NCBI GenBank assembly: GCA_035311445.1
Contig: DATGCX010000451.1
Span: 1-64,000, forward strand
Length of the DNA stretch: 64,000 nt
Source of the DNA: JAJPKK01 sp035311445
GTDB lineage: Bacteria > Pseudomonadota > Alphaproteobacteria > Rhizobiales > Xanthobacteraceae
Reading direction: 5' to 3'
The notes under the pieces were generated by a model, which was given only the letters and a program-made list of their open reading frames with translations, did no database searches and had not been told where the DNA came from. Numbering within the stretch: position 1 is the stretch's first letter; every line of letters starts with the position of its first letter. Positions 33,789-42,121 of this stretch are shown here, piece after piece. A program made the position numbers and the translations under genes.

Positions 33789-34433
33789 TCACTTTGACGC
33801 GATTTCTCCTTCAGTGGCCGTCCGCAGCCGCTTGATCTCAGCTTCCAACGCTTCGATCTTTTGGTTGCGCGCGGCCAGCGCGGCGGCCACATCGGTGGCC
33901 TCGACGCGCAGCGGAATGTGCTGCGGGCAATTTGCGTTCCAGGCCGAGACGGAAAACAGTATTACGCACTCCGGGCGCGCGTTGTATCCCTCGGGCATCA
34001 GCCGGGAGGTCAGTTCGGCATCGCCTTCGACCACGCGCGCGTTGCCCCAGATCTTGACACGTTGCCGGCTCCCATAGTCGATCAGAAAGAGCTGCGCCTT
34101 GGGGTTGTCGGCGAGGTTGCCCTGCGTGATGTATTGGCGGTTACCGGCGAAATCCACAAAGCCGATGGTTTTGTCGTCGAGCACATGCAGAAAGCCCGCC
34201 GGGCCGCCGCGGTGCTGGATATAGGGTTGCCCCTCAAGGTTCGCGGTGGTGAGGAAAACGCTGGTCTGCGCAGCGATGAACGCGGCGAGATCGGGTGTGA
34301 TGCGGGTCGGCCACGCTCCGCGCTCCTCCATGCGGGCGTAGCGGTCACGGGATCCTTTGCGGCTCTGTATCGCTTTGACGGATGGCGTAAAAGCCACATC
34401 GCTCGAATAGGCGCCAGAGGTATCCGTCATCAT
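33789..34433 (-). CDS. Pyridoxamine 5'-phosphate oxidase-like FMN-binding protein
   Basis: 214 residues. The split-barrel flavin domain spans about 40-180: FIAAQTSVFLTTANLEGQPY, IQHRGGPAGFLHVLDDKTIG, FVDFAGNRQYITQGNLADNP and AQLFLIDYGSRQRVKIWGNA. The C-terminus has a coiled coil (RNQKIEALEAEIKRLRTA). Family members bind FMN or F420 and reduce diverse substrates or protect against toxic flavin reactions. Its start follows 4 bases after the DUF1348-type gene, so the two form a transcript. Substrate unknown. Confidence 0.88.
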   Translation of the reverse strand: MMTDTSGAYSSDVAFTPSVKAIQSRKGSRDRYARMEERGAWPTRITPDLAAFIAAQTSVFLTTANLEGQPYIQHRGGPAGFLHVLDDKTIGFVDFAGNRQYITQGNLADNPKAQLFLIDYGSRQRVKIWGNARVVEGDAELTSRLMPEGYNARPECVILFSVSAWNANCPQHIPLRVEATDVAAALAARNQKIEALEAEIKRLRTATEGEIASK

Positions 34434-34437
34434 CTCC

Positions 34438-34902
34438 TCACAGCCCGAGATCGCTCAGGGATGGATGATCGTCCGGGCGCCGGCCGAGCGGCCAGTGGTA
34501 TTTGCGGTCGCTCTCCTTGATGGGAAGATCGTTGATGCTGGCAATACGCAGCCGCATCAGGCCGTGCTCGTCGAATTCCCAGTTCTCATTGCCATAGCTG
34601 CGGAACCAATGCCCGCTGTCGTCGTGCCACTCATAGGCGAAGCGCACCGCGATGCGGTTCTCGCGAAAGGCCCAGACTTCCTTGATCAGGCGGTAGTCGA
34701 GTTCACGGTTCCATTTGCGCGTCAGGAATGCCTCGATTTCCGCCCGGCCGTGCAGGAATTCTGCGCGATTTCGCCAGCGACTGTCGGTTGTGTAGGCGAG
34801 GGCGACGCGAGTGGGTTCGCGTGTATTCCATGCATCCTCCGCCATGCGCGCCTTCTGTGCGGCTGTTTCGGAGGTGAACGGCGGAAGCGGCGGGCGGTCC
34901 AT
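34438..34902 (-). CDS. DUF1348/NTF2-like small protein
   Basis: 154 residues with the DUF1348 pattern: PPFTSETAAQKARMAEDAWN, SRWRNRAEFLHGRAEIEAFL, KWNRELDYRLIKEVWAFREN and RIAVRFAYEWHDDSGHWFRS, then YGNENWEFDEHGLM. This is a SnoaL-like cone fold of unknown reaction. Widely conserved, often beside flavin-binding proteins as here. Upstream gene of a two-gene minus-strand pair. Confidence 0.9.
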   Translation of the reverse strand: MDRPPLPPFTSETAAQKARMAEDAWNTREPTRVALAYTTDSRWRNRAEFLHGRAEIEAFLTRKWNRELDYRLIKEVWAFRENRIAVRFAYEWHDDSGHWFRSYGNENWEFDEHGLMRLRIASINDLPIKESDRKYHWPLGRRPDDHPSLSDLGL

Positions 34903-35055
34903 GGCATTGTCCTCGTTGATGGTGTCGGCGAACGCATCTAAGCCCTAAAAATGAGCCGTAGCCCAAGCGGCCGCATGGCCTTCGCGCGCCGCAATATCGG
35001 CTATGCTGGGAGCAACCGCAACAACGCGGCCAGCAACAAGGCGGCAGGGAGTTGA

Positions 35056-36222
35056 ATGATGGCGCGACCGTTCGAGGGCATCCGGGTAATCGACGTCACG
35101 CACGTGCTGGCGGGACCATTTGCGACCTACCAGTTGGCGGTGCTGGGCGCCGATGTGATCAAGGTCGAGCATCCTGATGAGCCCGACCAGAGTCGCGGCA
35201 ATGGTACGGACAGGGCGCTCAACCGGGCGCAGCTCGGCACCTCGTTTCTTGCGCAGGCTTCCAACAAGCGGGCCGTCACGCTCGATCTCAAGACTGAACA
35301 CGACCGCGATATCCTCAAGAAGCTGGTCGCAACCGCAGATGTATTCGTTGAGAACTACCGGCCCGGGGCGCTCGAAACGCTTGGCCTTGGCTATGAGGCG
35401 TTGTCCGCCATCAATCCGCGTCTGATCTACGCCTCCTTCTCGGCGTTCGGACACACCGGGCCGCAGCGTCAGCGCACCGCGTATGACCATGTGATCCAGG
35501 CCACCTCGGGCATCATGGCAATGACCGGGGCCGAGACCTTCAATCCGGTGATGTTCGGGGCGCCGGCAATCGATTATGCGACCGGGACGACCGGCGCTTT
35601 TGCTTTGTCCGCCGCGCTTTTTCAGCGTGAGCGCAGCGGCCGCGGCCAGCGCATCGATATGGCCATGCTGGATGTCGCCATGATCCTGATGAGTTCGCAT
35701 CTCGCCGGCTACCTGAGAAATGGAACGCATCCGAAGCCGCACGGCAACCGACACGCCCATGCCACCAACGGCGCCTACGCGACCAAGGACGGCCTGTTGA
35801 TGCTCGGGGCCAGCAATTTGCGCCAGCAACGCCGCCTGTGGACCGTGTTGGAGCGCCCCGATCTGATCAAGCGCACCAATGACGAGCGCGAGCGGGACCA
35901 TGCCCGCGAAACCGCTGTCCTCACCGAAATACTCAAAACGCGCACCGCTGCCGAATGGGAGGAGTTCTTCCAGTCGCGTCACGTTCCGGCGGCGCGCGTT
36001 CGTACAATGGGCGAGGCAGTTGCTGATCCGCAGATCGCAAGCCGGGGCGTCATCCACCATCACGTTTCTGCGCCAGGCATAGAGGGTGGTTTTGGGGTTC
36101 CGGTCGCAGCCTTCACCTTTGCCCACGACGGCCCGCGCATCGACACGCCTCCGCCCGCGGTTGGCCAGCACAACGAGGAAATTTTCGCGGAGCTCGGGGT
36201 GGCATGGCGCGAGGCGGGGTGA
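35056..36222 (+). CDS. CaiB/BaiF family III CoA-transferase
   Basis: 388 residues, GGGAG before ATG 35056. Typical sequence: GIRVIDVTHVLAGPFATYQL, LGADVIKVEHPDEPDQSR, FLAQASNKRAVTLDLKTEHD, DVFVENYRPGALETLGLGYE and the GRGQRIDMAMLDVAM stretch, whose Asp after ML aligns with the catalytic Asp of formyl-CoA transferase. Cytoplasmic enzyme moving CoA between organic acids. No acyl-CoA dehydrogenase or synthetase next to it indicates a substrate. A second family member begins the window. Confidence 0.92.
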   Translation: MMARPFEGIRVIDVTHVLAGPFATYQLAVLGADVIKVEHPDEPDQSRGNGTDRALNRAQLGTSFLAQASNKRAVTLDLKTEHDRDILKKLVATADVFVENYRPGALETLGLGYEALSAINPRLIYASFSAFGHTGPQRQRTAYDHVIQATSGIMAMTGAETFNPVMFGAPAIDYATGTTGAFALSAALFQRERSGRGQRIDMAMLDVAMILMSSHLAGYLRNGTHPKPHGNRHAHATNGAYATKDGLLMLGASNLRQQRRLWTVLERPDLIKRTNDERERDHARETAVLTEILKTRTAAEWEEFFQSRHVPAARVRTMGEAVADPQIASRGVIHHHVSAPGIEGGFGVPVAAFTFAHDGPRIDTPPPAVGQHNEEIFAELGVAWREAG

Positions 36223-36318
36223 GGGGAGAGCCGGACCGCAGGCGTCTCGCCCGTTTCTTTGGTTGTTCCGGTTTAGCGGGTGGGACGCCGCAGTCCCGTA
36301 TTTTGACCGCACGCGCAA

Positions 36319-36942
36319 TCACGCAGGGACCGCTTCGCCCCAATAGTTGTAGGTCAACGGCCGGGGGCCGGGCAGGTACGTAGTCTGCAGATCCCGGCAC
36401 GCGAAGCCCGCTTCGGCGATCAGGGCCGCAATATCGCGATTGAGGTGACAGCCGCCGCCGATTTTCTTCCAGTAGGGCGTCAGCCGATCTTGCCAGCGAC
36501 GCACACTTTCGTCGGGCGCAAGGCCGTGCTCGCAGAACAGCAGCCGGCCGCCTGGCTTGAGCACGCGGCGCATCTCGTTGAGCGCGGCTCCCGGGTCCGT
36601 AATTGAACACAGCGTGTAAGTGATGACGACACAATCGAAGCTCGCATCGTCGAGCGGAATACGCTCGGCCGAAAGCCCGACCAGGTCCACGTCGAGTCCC
36701 GCCTGCGCAATTCTTTTCAGAGCGAGGCGATGCATCTGCACAGCCGGGTCGAGACCCGTGATCTTCCCGACCTTGGCCCTATCGTAGTGGCACATGTTCA
36801 GGCCGGTCCCGATGCCGATCTCCAGGATTCGGCCTTCCGCCCGCGGCACGATTTTGTCGCGCTGCTGGCGCACCGGTTCGATGCCGCACGCCAGATCGAT
36901 CAGGTACGGCAGGATATGACGTTCGTACCAGCTGTTGCTCAT
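36319..36942 (-). CDS. Class I SAM-dependent methyltransferase (METTL7/UbiE-like)
   Basis: 207 residues. WYERHILPYLIDLACGIEPV opens the protein and ILEIGIGTGLNMCHYD is motif I. ITGLDPAVQMHRLALKRIA, ERIPLDDASFDCVVITYTLC and LKPGGRLLFCEHGL follow as motifs II to IV. The pattern MRRVLKPGGRLLFCEHG and the C-terminal YLPGPRPLTYNYWGEA are like bacterial relatives of METTL7, which methylate thiols or small molecules. Substrate unknown. Single gene, convergent with the CoA-transferase. Confidence 0.88.
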   Translation of the reverse strand: MSNSWYERHILPYLIDLACGIEPVRQQRDKIVPRAEGRILEIGIGTGLNMCHYDRAKVGKITGLDPAVQMHRLALKRIAQAGLDVDLVGLSAERIPLDDASFDCVVITYTLCSITDPGAALNEMRRVLKPGGRLLFCEHGLAPDESVRRWQDRLTPYWKKIGGGCHLNRDIAALIAEAGFACRDLQTTYLPGPRPLTYNYWGEAVPA

Positions 36943-37154
36943 CTCTGTGACCTTAAAACCACGCCATGTGAACTTCGGAAATATGAGTGCGGGTCAGGCA
37001 TTGGTCCTGGTCCATGTTGCGACAAGGTGCGCGCGGGCGCAGCTTGTCCAAGTCCGACATATCAGATTAAATACAGCTGGAAATGACTAAGAAAAGGGCC
37101 TGCCGGGGCGACGTCCGCACGGAAGGCAGCTGATTTTAAAAATTCGGAGGGAAC

Positions 37155-38177
37155 ATGCGCAACAGGTTTCTCGCGGCGATTGTGGCCGCTGTTTGTGCGG
37201 CGGCGACCTTCGCGCTTGCCGGCACGGCCTTCGCCCAGCAGCCGATCGTCATCAAGTTCAGTCACGTGGTGTCGCCCGACGCGCCCAAAGGCAAGGCCGC
37301 GGTGGTATTTAAGGACCTTGCCGAAAAATACACCAATGGCAGGGTGAAGGTTGAGGTCTATCCGAACTCTTCACTCTACAAGGACAAGGAGGAGCTGGAG
37401 GCGCTGCAGCTCGGCTCAGTGCAGCTCCTTGCGCCCTCGATTTCCAAATTCGGGCCGCTCGGTATCAAGGAATTTGACGTTTTCGATCTGCCGTTCCTGA
37501 TGAGCGATGATGCACGCGCGCGCCAGATGATGGCGAGCCCGATGATGGCCGATCTCAATAAGAAGCTCGAAGCCAAGGGTGTGTTGCCGGTCGCCTATTG
37601 GGACAATGGTGCCCATGTCTACACGGCGAATAAGCCTCTGATCCGCCCCGAGGACTTCAGAGGCATGAAGATGCGCATCCAGGGCTCCAAGGTGCTCGAC
37701 GCGGTGGCGCGCGAGCTTGGCGCCATACCGCAGATCATGGCGTTCAGCGAGCTCTACCAGGCGCTGCAGACCGGCGTGGTTGACGGCGAGGACAATGTGC
37801 CGTCGAACATTCTGACCCAGAAGTTCTACGAGGTGCAGAAGTACCTGACGGTCTCCTATCACGGGCGGCTCACCTATGCGCTCGTCACCAACAAGAAGTT
37901 CTGGGATGGCTTGCCGGCCGATCTGAAAGAGCCCCTGGGGCGGGCGGTGAAGGAGACCACGGACTACTTCAACGAGACCGCGGCGAAGGACAACGACGAC
38001 GCGCTCGAAAAGATCAAGGCCTCAGGCAAAATCCAGGTCCATGTTCTCACCGACGCGGAGAAGAAGGCCTGGGTCGCCAAGCTGATGCCGGTTCACAAGG
38101 AAATGCAGAGCCGTTTCGGCAAGGACTTCATCGACAAGATCTACAAGGCCTCTGGTTTCGTAGCTCCACAATCCTGA
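37155..38177 (+). CDS. TRAP transporter solute receptor (DctP family)
   Basis: 340 residues with GGAGGG upstream. Signal peptide ends at AFA. DctP motifs are IVIKFSHVVSPDAPKGKAAV, LAEKYTNGRVKVEVYPNSSL, VLPVAYWDNGAHVYTANKPL, GMKMRIQGSKVLDAVARELG and VDGEDNVPSN, with the Arg of MRIQG placed to bind the ligand carboxylate. It captures an organic acid in the periplasm for the membrane pair encoded next. The order receptor-small-large permease is the standard TRAP operon. Ligand not predictable. Confidence 0.93.
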   Translation: MRNRFLAAIVAAVCAAATFALAGTAFAQQPIVIKFSHVVSPDAPKGKAAVVFKDLAEKYTNGRVKVEVYPNSSLYKDKEELEALQLGSVQLLAPSISKFGPLGIKEFDVFDLPFLMSDDARARQMMASPMMADLNKKLEAKGVLPVAYWDNGAHVYTANKPLIRPEDFRGMKMRIQGSKVLDAVARELGAIPQIMAFSELYQALQTGVVDGEDNVPSNILTQKFYEVQKYLTVSYHGRLTYALVTNKKFWDGLPADLKEPLGRAVKETTDYFNETAAKDNDDALEKIKASGKIQVHVLTDAEKKAWVAKLMPVHKEMQSRFGKDFIDKIYKASGFVAPQS

Positions 38178-38188
38178 GAGGGCTAAAT

Positions 38189-38284
38189 CCCTCCCCGTGT
38201 TCGGGGAGGGCAGGGTGGGGCTACTTTCGCGAGTCTGTACTGTGCAGAAGACCCCACCCCTACCCTCCCCGAAGACGAGGAGGG
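38189..38284. repeat. Family A palindromic repeat inside the TRAP operon
   Basis: CCCTCCCCGTGTTCGGGGAG and CCTCCCCGAAGACGAGGAGG bound a 96-base element between the receptor and small-permease genes. It could form a stem in the mRNA and set a different level for the receptor. Confidence 0.85.
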
Positions 38285-38309
38285 AGAAGGACGCCGCCAA
38301 TCTTCCAAA

Positions 38310-38966
38310 GTGGGACTCTGGCCCAAGGGGAACATCTTGCTCGACGTGCTCGACCGCATTCTCGATCGGCTCGAAGAGTGGATCATCTGCGTCCTGATCG
38401 GCGCTGCTACCTGCATCACATTCGTCGCTGTCGTTCACCGCTATGGGGCCAGCAATGCGGTAGTGTTCGCCACGTGGGCGAGTGCGCACGGCCTCACGTG
38501 GTTGAGCGACGCGGCGGACTGGCTTTACGTCTCGCTCACCTCGATCAATCTGTCCTGGGCGCAGGAGCTGGCCACCTACATGTTCGTGTGGATGGCGAAA
38601 TTCGGCGCGGCGCTCGGCGTGCGGACCGGCATCCATGTGGGCGTTGATGTCTTCGTAAACCGGCTTTCGCCGGAAGCCCGCAAGCCGGTGATCATGTTCG
38701 CACTCGCCTGCGGTGCGCTGTTCACTGGCATTATCGGCACGCTCGGTGCCGTCTATGTCTACGAGCTCGACGCGGACCAGGTTTCGCAAGAACTCGAGTG
38801 GCCGAGCTGGATCATCTATCTGTGCATCCCGCTTGGCTCCTACCTGATGTGTTTCCGCTTCCTGCAGGTGATGTGGCGATATCAGCAGTCAGGCTACGTT
38901 CCCCATCAGGCCCACGGCATCGAATACCAGGGCCAGCAGGCTCCCGTCGCGGAGCCAGCGCAATGA
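38310..38966 (+). CDS. TRAP transporter small permease (DctQ family)
   Basis: 218 residues from GTG 38310, or 209 from TTG 38337, which has AAGGGG six bases before it and looks better for translation. Four membrane helices. Typical segments: LDRLEEWIICVLIGAATCIT, INLSWAQELATYMFVWMAKF and GAALGVRTGIHVGVDVF, the last being the DctQ signature. It pairs with the large permease for Na+- or H+-driven organic-acid uptake. Its stop overlaps the next start (ATGA). Confidence 0.9.
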   Translation: MGLWPKGNILLDVLDRILDRLEEWIICVLIGAATCITFVAVVHRYGASNAVVFATWASAHGLTWLSDAADWLYVSLTSINLSWAQELATYMFVWMAKFGAALGVRTGIHVGVDVFVNRLSPEARKPVIMFALACGALFTGIIGTLGAVYVYELDADQVSQELEWPSWIIYLCIPLGSYLMCFRFLQVMWRYQQSGYVPHQAHGIEYQGQQAPVAEPAQ

Positions 38967-40426
38967 CGACACAGACCGAAGCCCTCGCGCGCCCGCGCAA
39001 CGGCACCATCACGGCGATGTTGATCGTTGCGATTCCGATCGTGCTGGCGCTCATCTGCGTGCTGGCGCGCTTCGACATCATCGAGCTGTCGCAGTCGGTG
39101 CGGGCGGCGCTGTTGTTTGCGCTACTGCTCGCCCTTATGGCGACCGGCATGCCGATCTCGATCGCGCTTGGCCTGTCGGTGCTTACCTACCTGTTTATCC
39201 TCTCAAGCGTCGATCCCAAGATGGTCGGGCTCAAGCTGTTCACCAGCATCGACCGCTTCGAGATCATGGCGATCCCGTTCTTCATCCTGGCCGGCAATTT
39301 CCTCACCTCAGGCGGGGTGGCGCGACGGATGATCGACTTTGCGACCTCGATGATCGGGCACTGGTATGGGGGGCTCGGCCTCGCGGGCGTGGTCGCCTGC
39401 GCGCTGTTCGCCGCGATCTCGGGCTCCTCCGTGGCGACCGTGGTCGGCATCGGTTCCATTATCCTGCCCGCGATCGTGCAGAACGGTTATCCGCCGCGGT
39501 TCGGAGCCGGCGTGATCGCAACCTCAGGCGCCCTCGGCATTCTGTTCCCGCCGTCGATCAACCTCGTCATCTTCGCGGTCGCGACCAGCGGGATGCAGCC
39601 GAGGGGACCCGACGGCGCCATCGTCGACTCCGCATCGGTGGGGCAGCTCTTCATCGCCGGCCTGGTGCCGGGCCTGATGCTTGCCACCATGCTGGGCATG
39701 ACCACTTATTATCGGGCCTGGCGCAATGACTATCCGCGCATGAAGCGTGCCAGCTGGGGCGAATGCCTGCGTGCCTTTCGTGACGGCTTCTGGGGCCTCT
39801 TCCTGATCATACTGGTACTGGGCGGCATCTATTCCGGCCTGTTCACCCCCACCGAGGCCGCCGCGATGGCGGCCGTCTACGCGTTCTTCATCTCGGTATT
39901 CGTCTACAAGGAACTCAAGCTCGCCGACGTGCCCGCCGTGCTGCTCAAGGCGTCCTCCATGAGCGCCATGATTCTCTACATCATCACCAATGCGGCGGTG
40001 TTTTCCTGGCTGCTCACCTCCGAGCAGATTCCCCAATCGATGGCCGAGTGGATGACGGCGCAGGGTTTCGGCACGGTGGCGTTCCTGCTCGTCACCAACA
40101 TCGTGCTGCTGGCGGCCGGCAACTTCATGGACCCTGCTGCCATCGTGCTGATCATGGCGCCGATCCTGTTTCCCATGGCGGCGCGTCTCGGCGTCCATCC
40201 GGTGCACCTCGGCATCCTGATGGCCGTAAACATGGAGGTGGGGCTGTGCCATCCGCCGGTAGGGCTCAACCTCTATGTCGCATCCGGCATCACCAAAATG
40301 GGCATCACCGAGCTGACCGTGGCGGTGCTTCCGTGGCTCGGAACCATGCTGGTGTTCCTGGTGATGGTAACCTACATCCCGGAAATCTCGCTGTGGCTGC
40401 CGCGCGTGCTGGGGATGCTGTATTAG
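38963..40426 (+). CDS. TRAP transporter large permease (DctM family)
   Basis: 487 residues from ATG 38963, overlapping the dctQ stop; a longer frame from 38798 lies in dctQ and is rejected. About twelve membrane helices. DctM hallmarks: MATGMPISIALGLSVLTYLF, IPFFILAGNFLTSGGVARRM, CALFAAISGSSVATVVGIGS, GALGILFPPSINLVIFAVAT, GLFTPTEAAAMAAVYAFF and MEVGLCHPPVGLNLYV. It forms the transport channel with the small permease. Confidence 0.95.
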   Translation: MTTQTEALARPRNGTITAMLIVAIPIVLALICVLARFDIIELSQSVRAALLFALLLALMATGMPISIALGLSVLTYLFILSSVDPKMVGLKLFTSIDRFEIMAIPFFILAGNFLTSGGVARRMIDFATSMIGHWYGGLGLAGVVACALFAAISGSSVATVVGIGSIILPAIVQNGYPPRFGAGVIATSGALGILFPPSINLVIFAVATSGMQPRGPDGAIVDSASVGQLFIAGLVPGLMLATMLGMTTYYRAWRNDYPRMKRASWGECLRAFRDGFWGLFLIILVLGGIYSGLFTPTEAAAMAAVYAFFISVFVYKELKLADVPAVLLKASSMSAMILYIITNAAVFSWLLTSEQIPQSMAEWMTAQGFGTVAFLLVTNIVLLAAGNFMDPAAIVLIMAPILFPMAARLGVHPVHLGILMAVNMEVGLCHPPVGLNLYVASGITKMGITELTVAVLPWLGTMLVFLVMVTYIPEISLWLPRVLGMLY

Positions 40427-40470
40427 CACGGCTTCCCCGGTCAGATCGAAGCACAGTGGTCACTCGCTGG

Positions 40471-40557
40471 TCGTCGCCGGGCTTGTCCCGGCCACCTCGA
40501 TTGCTGAGTTCCGGGGCTTGACGTTCGGGGTCGCCGGGACAAGCCCGGCGACGACGC
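40471..40557. repeat. Dispersed palindromic repeat, family B, copy 2
   Basis: CGTCGCCGGGCTTGTCCCGG and TCGCCGGGACAAGCCCGGCG are inverted ends 45 bases apart, matching 29663-29750. It lies downstream of the TRAP operon in a 250-base convergent gap and might end transcripts from both sides. Confidence 0.88.
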
Positions 40558-40676
40558 CGATGCATGATTCAAAGTGGCCAAGCCCCGTTTCCGGGCTTTG
40601 GCTCGGGCCCACCAGCCCCCGCAGCAAAGCGCGGAAATCGACTGATCACGGACGCGGCTGCCCCCGACTGACCAAC

Positions 40677-41117
40677 TCAGCGCAGCGAAACCGCCATCCC
40701 GCTCAGATCAAGGTTGGCGATCAATCCAACCTGCCGGCCCCTCAATCTCAAAACCGCGCCCTTGTCGTTGGTCAGCGCGATCACCCCAGCCCCGACCCCA
40801 AGCGCGGCACCTGCGCCGGCGGCCCCGTATACTCCCGCTACGTCCGATGGCCTGAAAATGTGGCTGACGGTACCGACAAAGCGCGTCCCCGCTGCGCCGA
40901 ACACGAGGCCCGCGCTGAGGCCGCCGATCGACAGCGGGTATCGCCGACCGTGAAATATCAGCGTTCCAGTACCGCCGGAGCCGCCGATGAAGAAACCTGC
41001 TTTGACCACCGAAAACTGGATGCTGCCGCTGTCGGCATAGGTCGGCGACGAAACGCCCATGCCCGTAACGGCGATCAGGCCAATAAGACCTGCACGAAAT
41101 TGGTGAAAAATTCGCAT
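40677..41117 (-). CDS. Exported glycine-rich protein, possibly EipA/Ysc84-like
   Basis: 146 residues from ATG 41117, with GGGGAG upstream; the frame to 41258 adds no signal character. Signal peptide MRIFHQFRAGLIGLIAVTGM, cut near TYA. The mature protein has FSVVKAGFFIGGSGGTGTLI, FHGRRYPLSIGGLSAGLVFG and GVYGAAGAGAALGVGAGVIA, then ALTNDKGAVLRLRGRQVGLI. The patterns resemble periplasmic EipA (DUF1134) and SYLF-type lipid-binding folds, but I am not sure of the family. Single gene. Confidence 0.7.
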   Translation of the reverse strand: MRIFHQFRAGLIGLIAVTGMGVSSPTYADSGSIQFSVVKAGFFIGGSGGTGTLIFHGRRYPLSIGGLSAGLVFGAAGTRFVGTVSHIFRPSDVAGVYGAAGAGAALGVGAGVIALTNDKGAVLRLRGRQVGLIANLDLSGMAVSLR

Positions 41118-41329
41118 GTTGGAGTTCTCCCCGAATCCCTCGTGGCCCGTGCCTGGGCCACCACCCACGGAACATATAACGCCACGGCCGATCAGGCATT
41201 CCGTAGGCTGAAAAGTGGCCGTCGGTGGGAATGTTGCGGAGTGTTGTAATCCGGACACTTCCGGCAGACAGGCGGCTGCCCGGTCGAGCCGCCGGTGACC
41301 TCAACCGGACATGGCAGATGCGAGGTCGC

Positions 41330-41833
41330 TCATCGCCGGCTGCCCGTTCCTCCGCGTTGCGGAACCGCCAGGCGCACCTCGATATCAAAATGGTATGCCA
41401 TTTCCTTCGTACCTAACGACTCATACAGCGCAATAGCTGCTTCGTCCTCCACGTCAGCTTGCACAAAAATAACGTACGCATTCCGCTCTGCAGCGATCCT
41501 CCTGAGTTCACCGATCAATCCGGTGGCAACGCCTCTGCGCCGATGGCTCGCCGCAACGGCGAGGTCATAGATGTATAACTCCCGCCGATCCTGCTCGAAC
41601 TTCTCTAACTCGTACGCGGCAAGGCCGCCGACGACCTCCGCGCGGTTCATGGCAACTACGGCGATGAAATGTTGCTTGCTCAGCAACCGCCTCAGGTAAT
41701 CATCGGTCGGCACGAAATGCTGGTAAGTGTCGACTTCGCCGAACGTCTCTCCGAACACCCGTAGCAAGTCTTTGAGGAGCGACACGTCTGCGCACGCGAG
41801 GTGCCGATAGATGTAGCCGGCGGGGGTAACCAT
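41330..41833 (-). CDS. AAC(3)-I-like aminoglycoside N-acetyltransferase (GNAT)
   Basis: 167 residues. FGETFGEVDTYQHFVPTDDY, LLSKQHFIAVVAMNRAEVVG, LAAYELEKFEQDRRELYIYD and LAVAASHRRRGVATGLIGEL with YVIFVQADVEDEAAIALYES and GTKEMAYHFDIEV follow the AAC(3)-I pattern along the whole length (family members have YSQHQPDSDYL, KFEQPRSEIYIYDLAV, RRQGIATALI, VQADYGDDPAVALY and MHFDI). The acetyl-CoA site is RRRGVATGL. The gene would acetylate gentamicin-type drugs at the 3-amino group. No integron or transposon flanks it; it seems a resident relative. Activity untested. Confidence 0.88.
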   Translation of the reverse strand: MVTPAGYIYRHLACADVSLLKDLLRVFGETFGEVDTYQHFVPTDDYLRRLLSKQHFIAVVAMNRAEVVGGLAAYELEKFEQDRRELYIYDLAVAASHRRRGVATGLIGELRRIAAERNAYVIFVQADVEDEAAIALYESLGTKEMAYHFDIEVRLAVPQRGGTGSRR

Positions 41834-42005
41834 CAGGCCAGTTTTAGCGCCGCAAACCGCAATGCCGCAAACGGCATCAGCGGATGTGATCTCTGGCAGG
41901 GCGGCAGAACTGGTCGGGCGCTTTGGCCTATCGACGGCGCTGACGCTATGAGCAAGCCGGATTTCTGACAGTGCAAATTTTTTCGATAAGGCTGAAACGG
42001 TTCTT

Positions 42006-42030
42006 CACCTCTCCCCTCTGGGGAGAGGTG
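42006..42030 (-). terminator. Hairpin with 11-bp perfect stem, possible terminator
   Basis: CACCTCTCCCC, loop TCT, GGGGAGAGGTG. It lies between the stop of the 42122 gene and the AAC(3)-I-like gene, both on the minus strand; no strong T run follows, so the terminator role is tentative. It also resembles the arms of family A repeats. Confidence 0.5.
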
Positions 42031-42121
42031 ACTGACAACGCCGGCATGTCTATCATTCAGCCATATCGGAATCTACACTAGCGCTGGCCCGACAAATGCT
42101 TGCCGGCCCCGCCGCCGCTCG

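Noticed and set aside
34945..36318. Long minus-strand reading frame of 457 codons
   Set aside because: It lies entirely antisense to the CoA-transferase at 35056 and has no recognisable domain; a shadow of GC-rich coding DNA.
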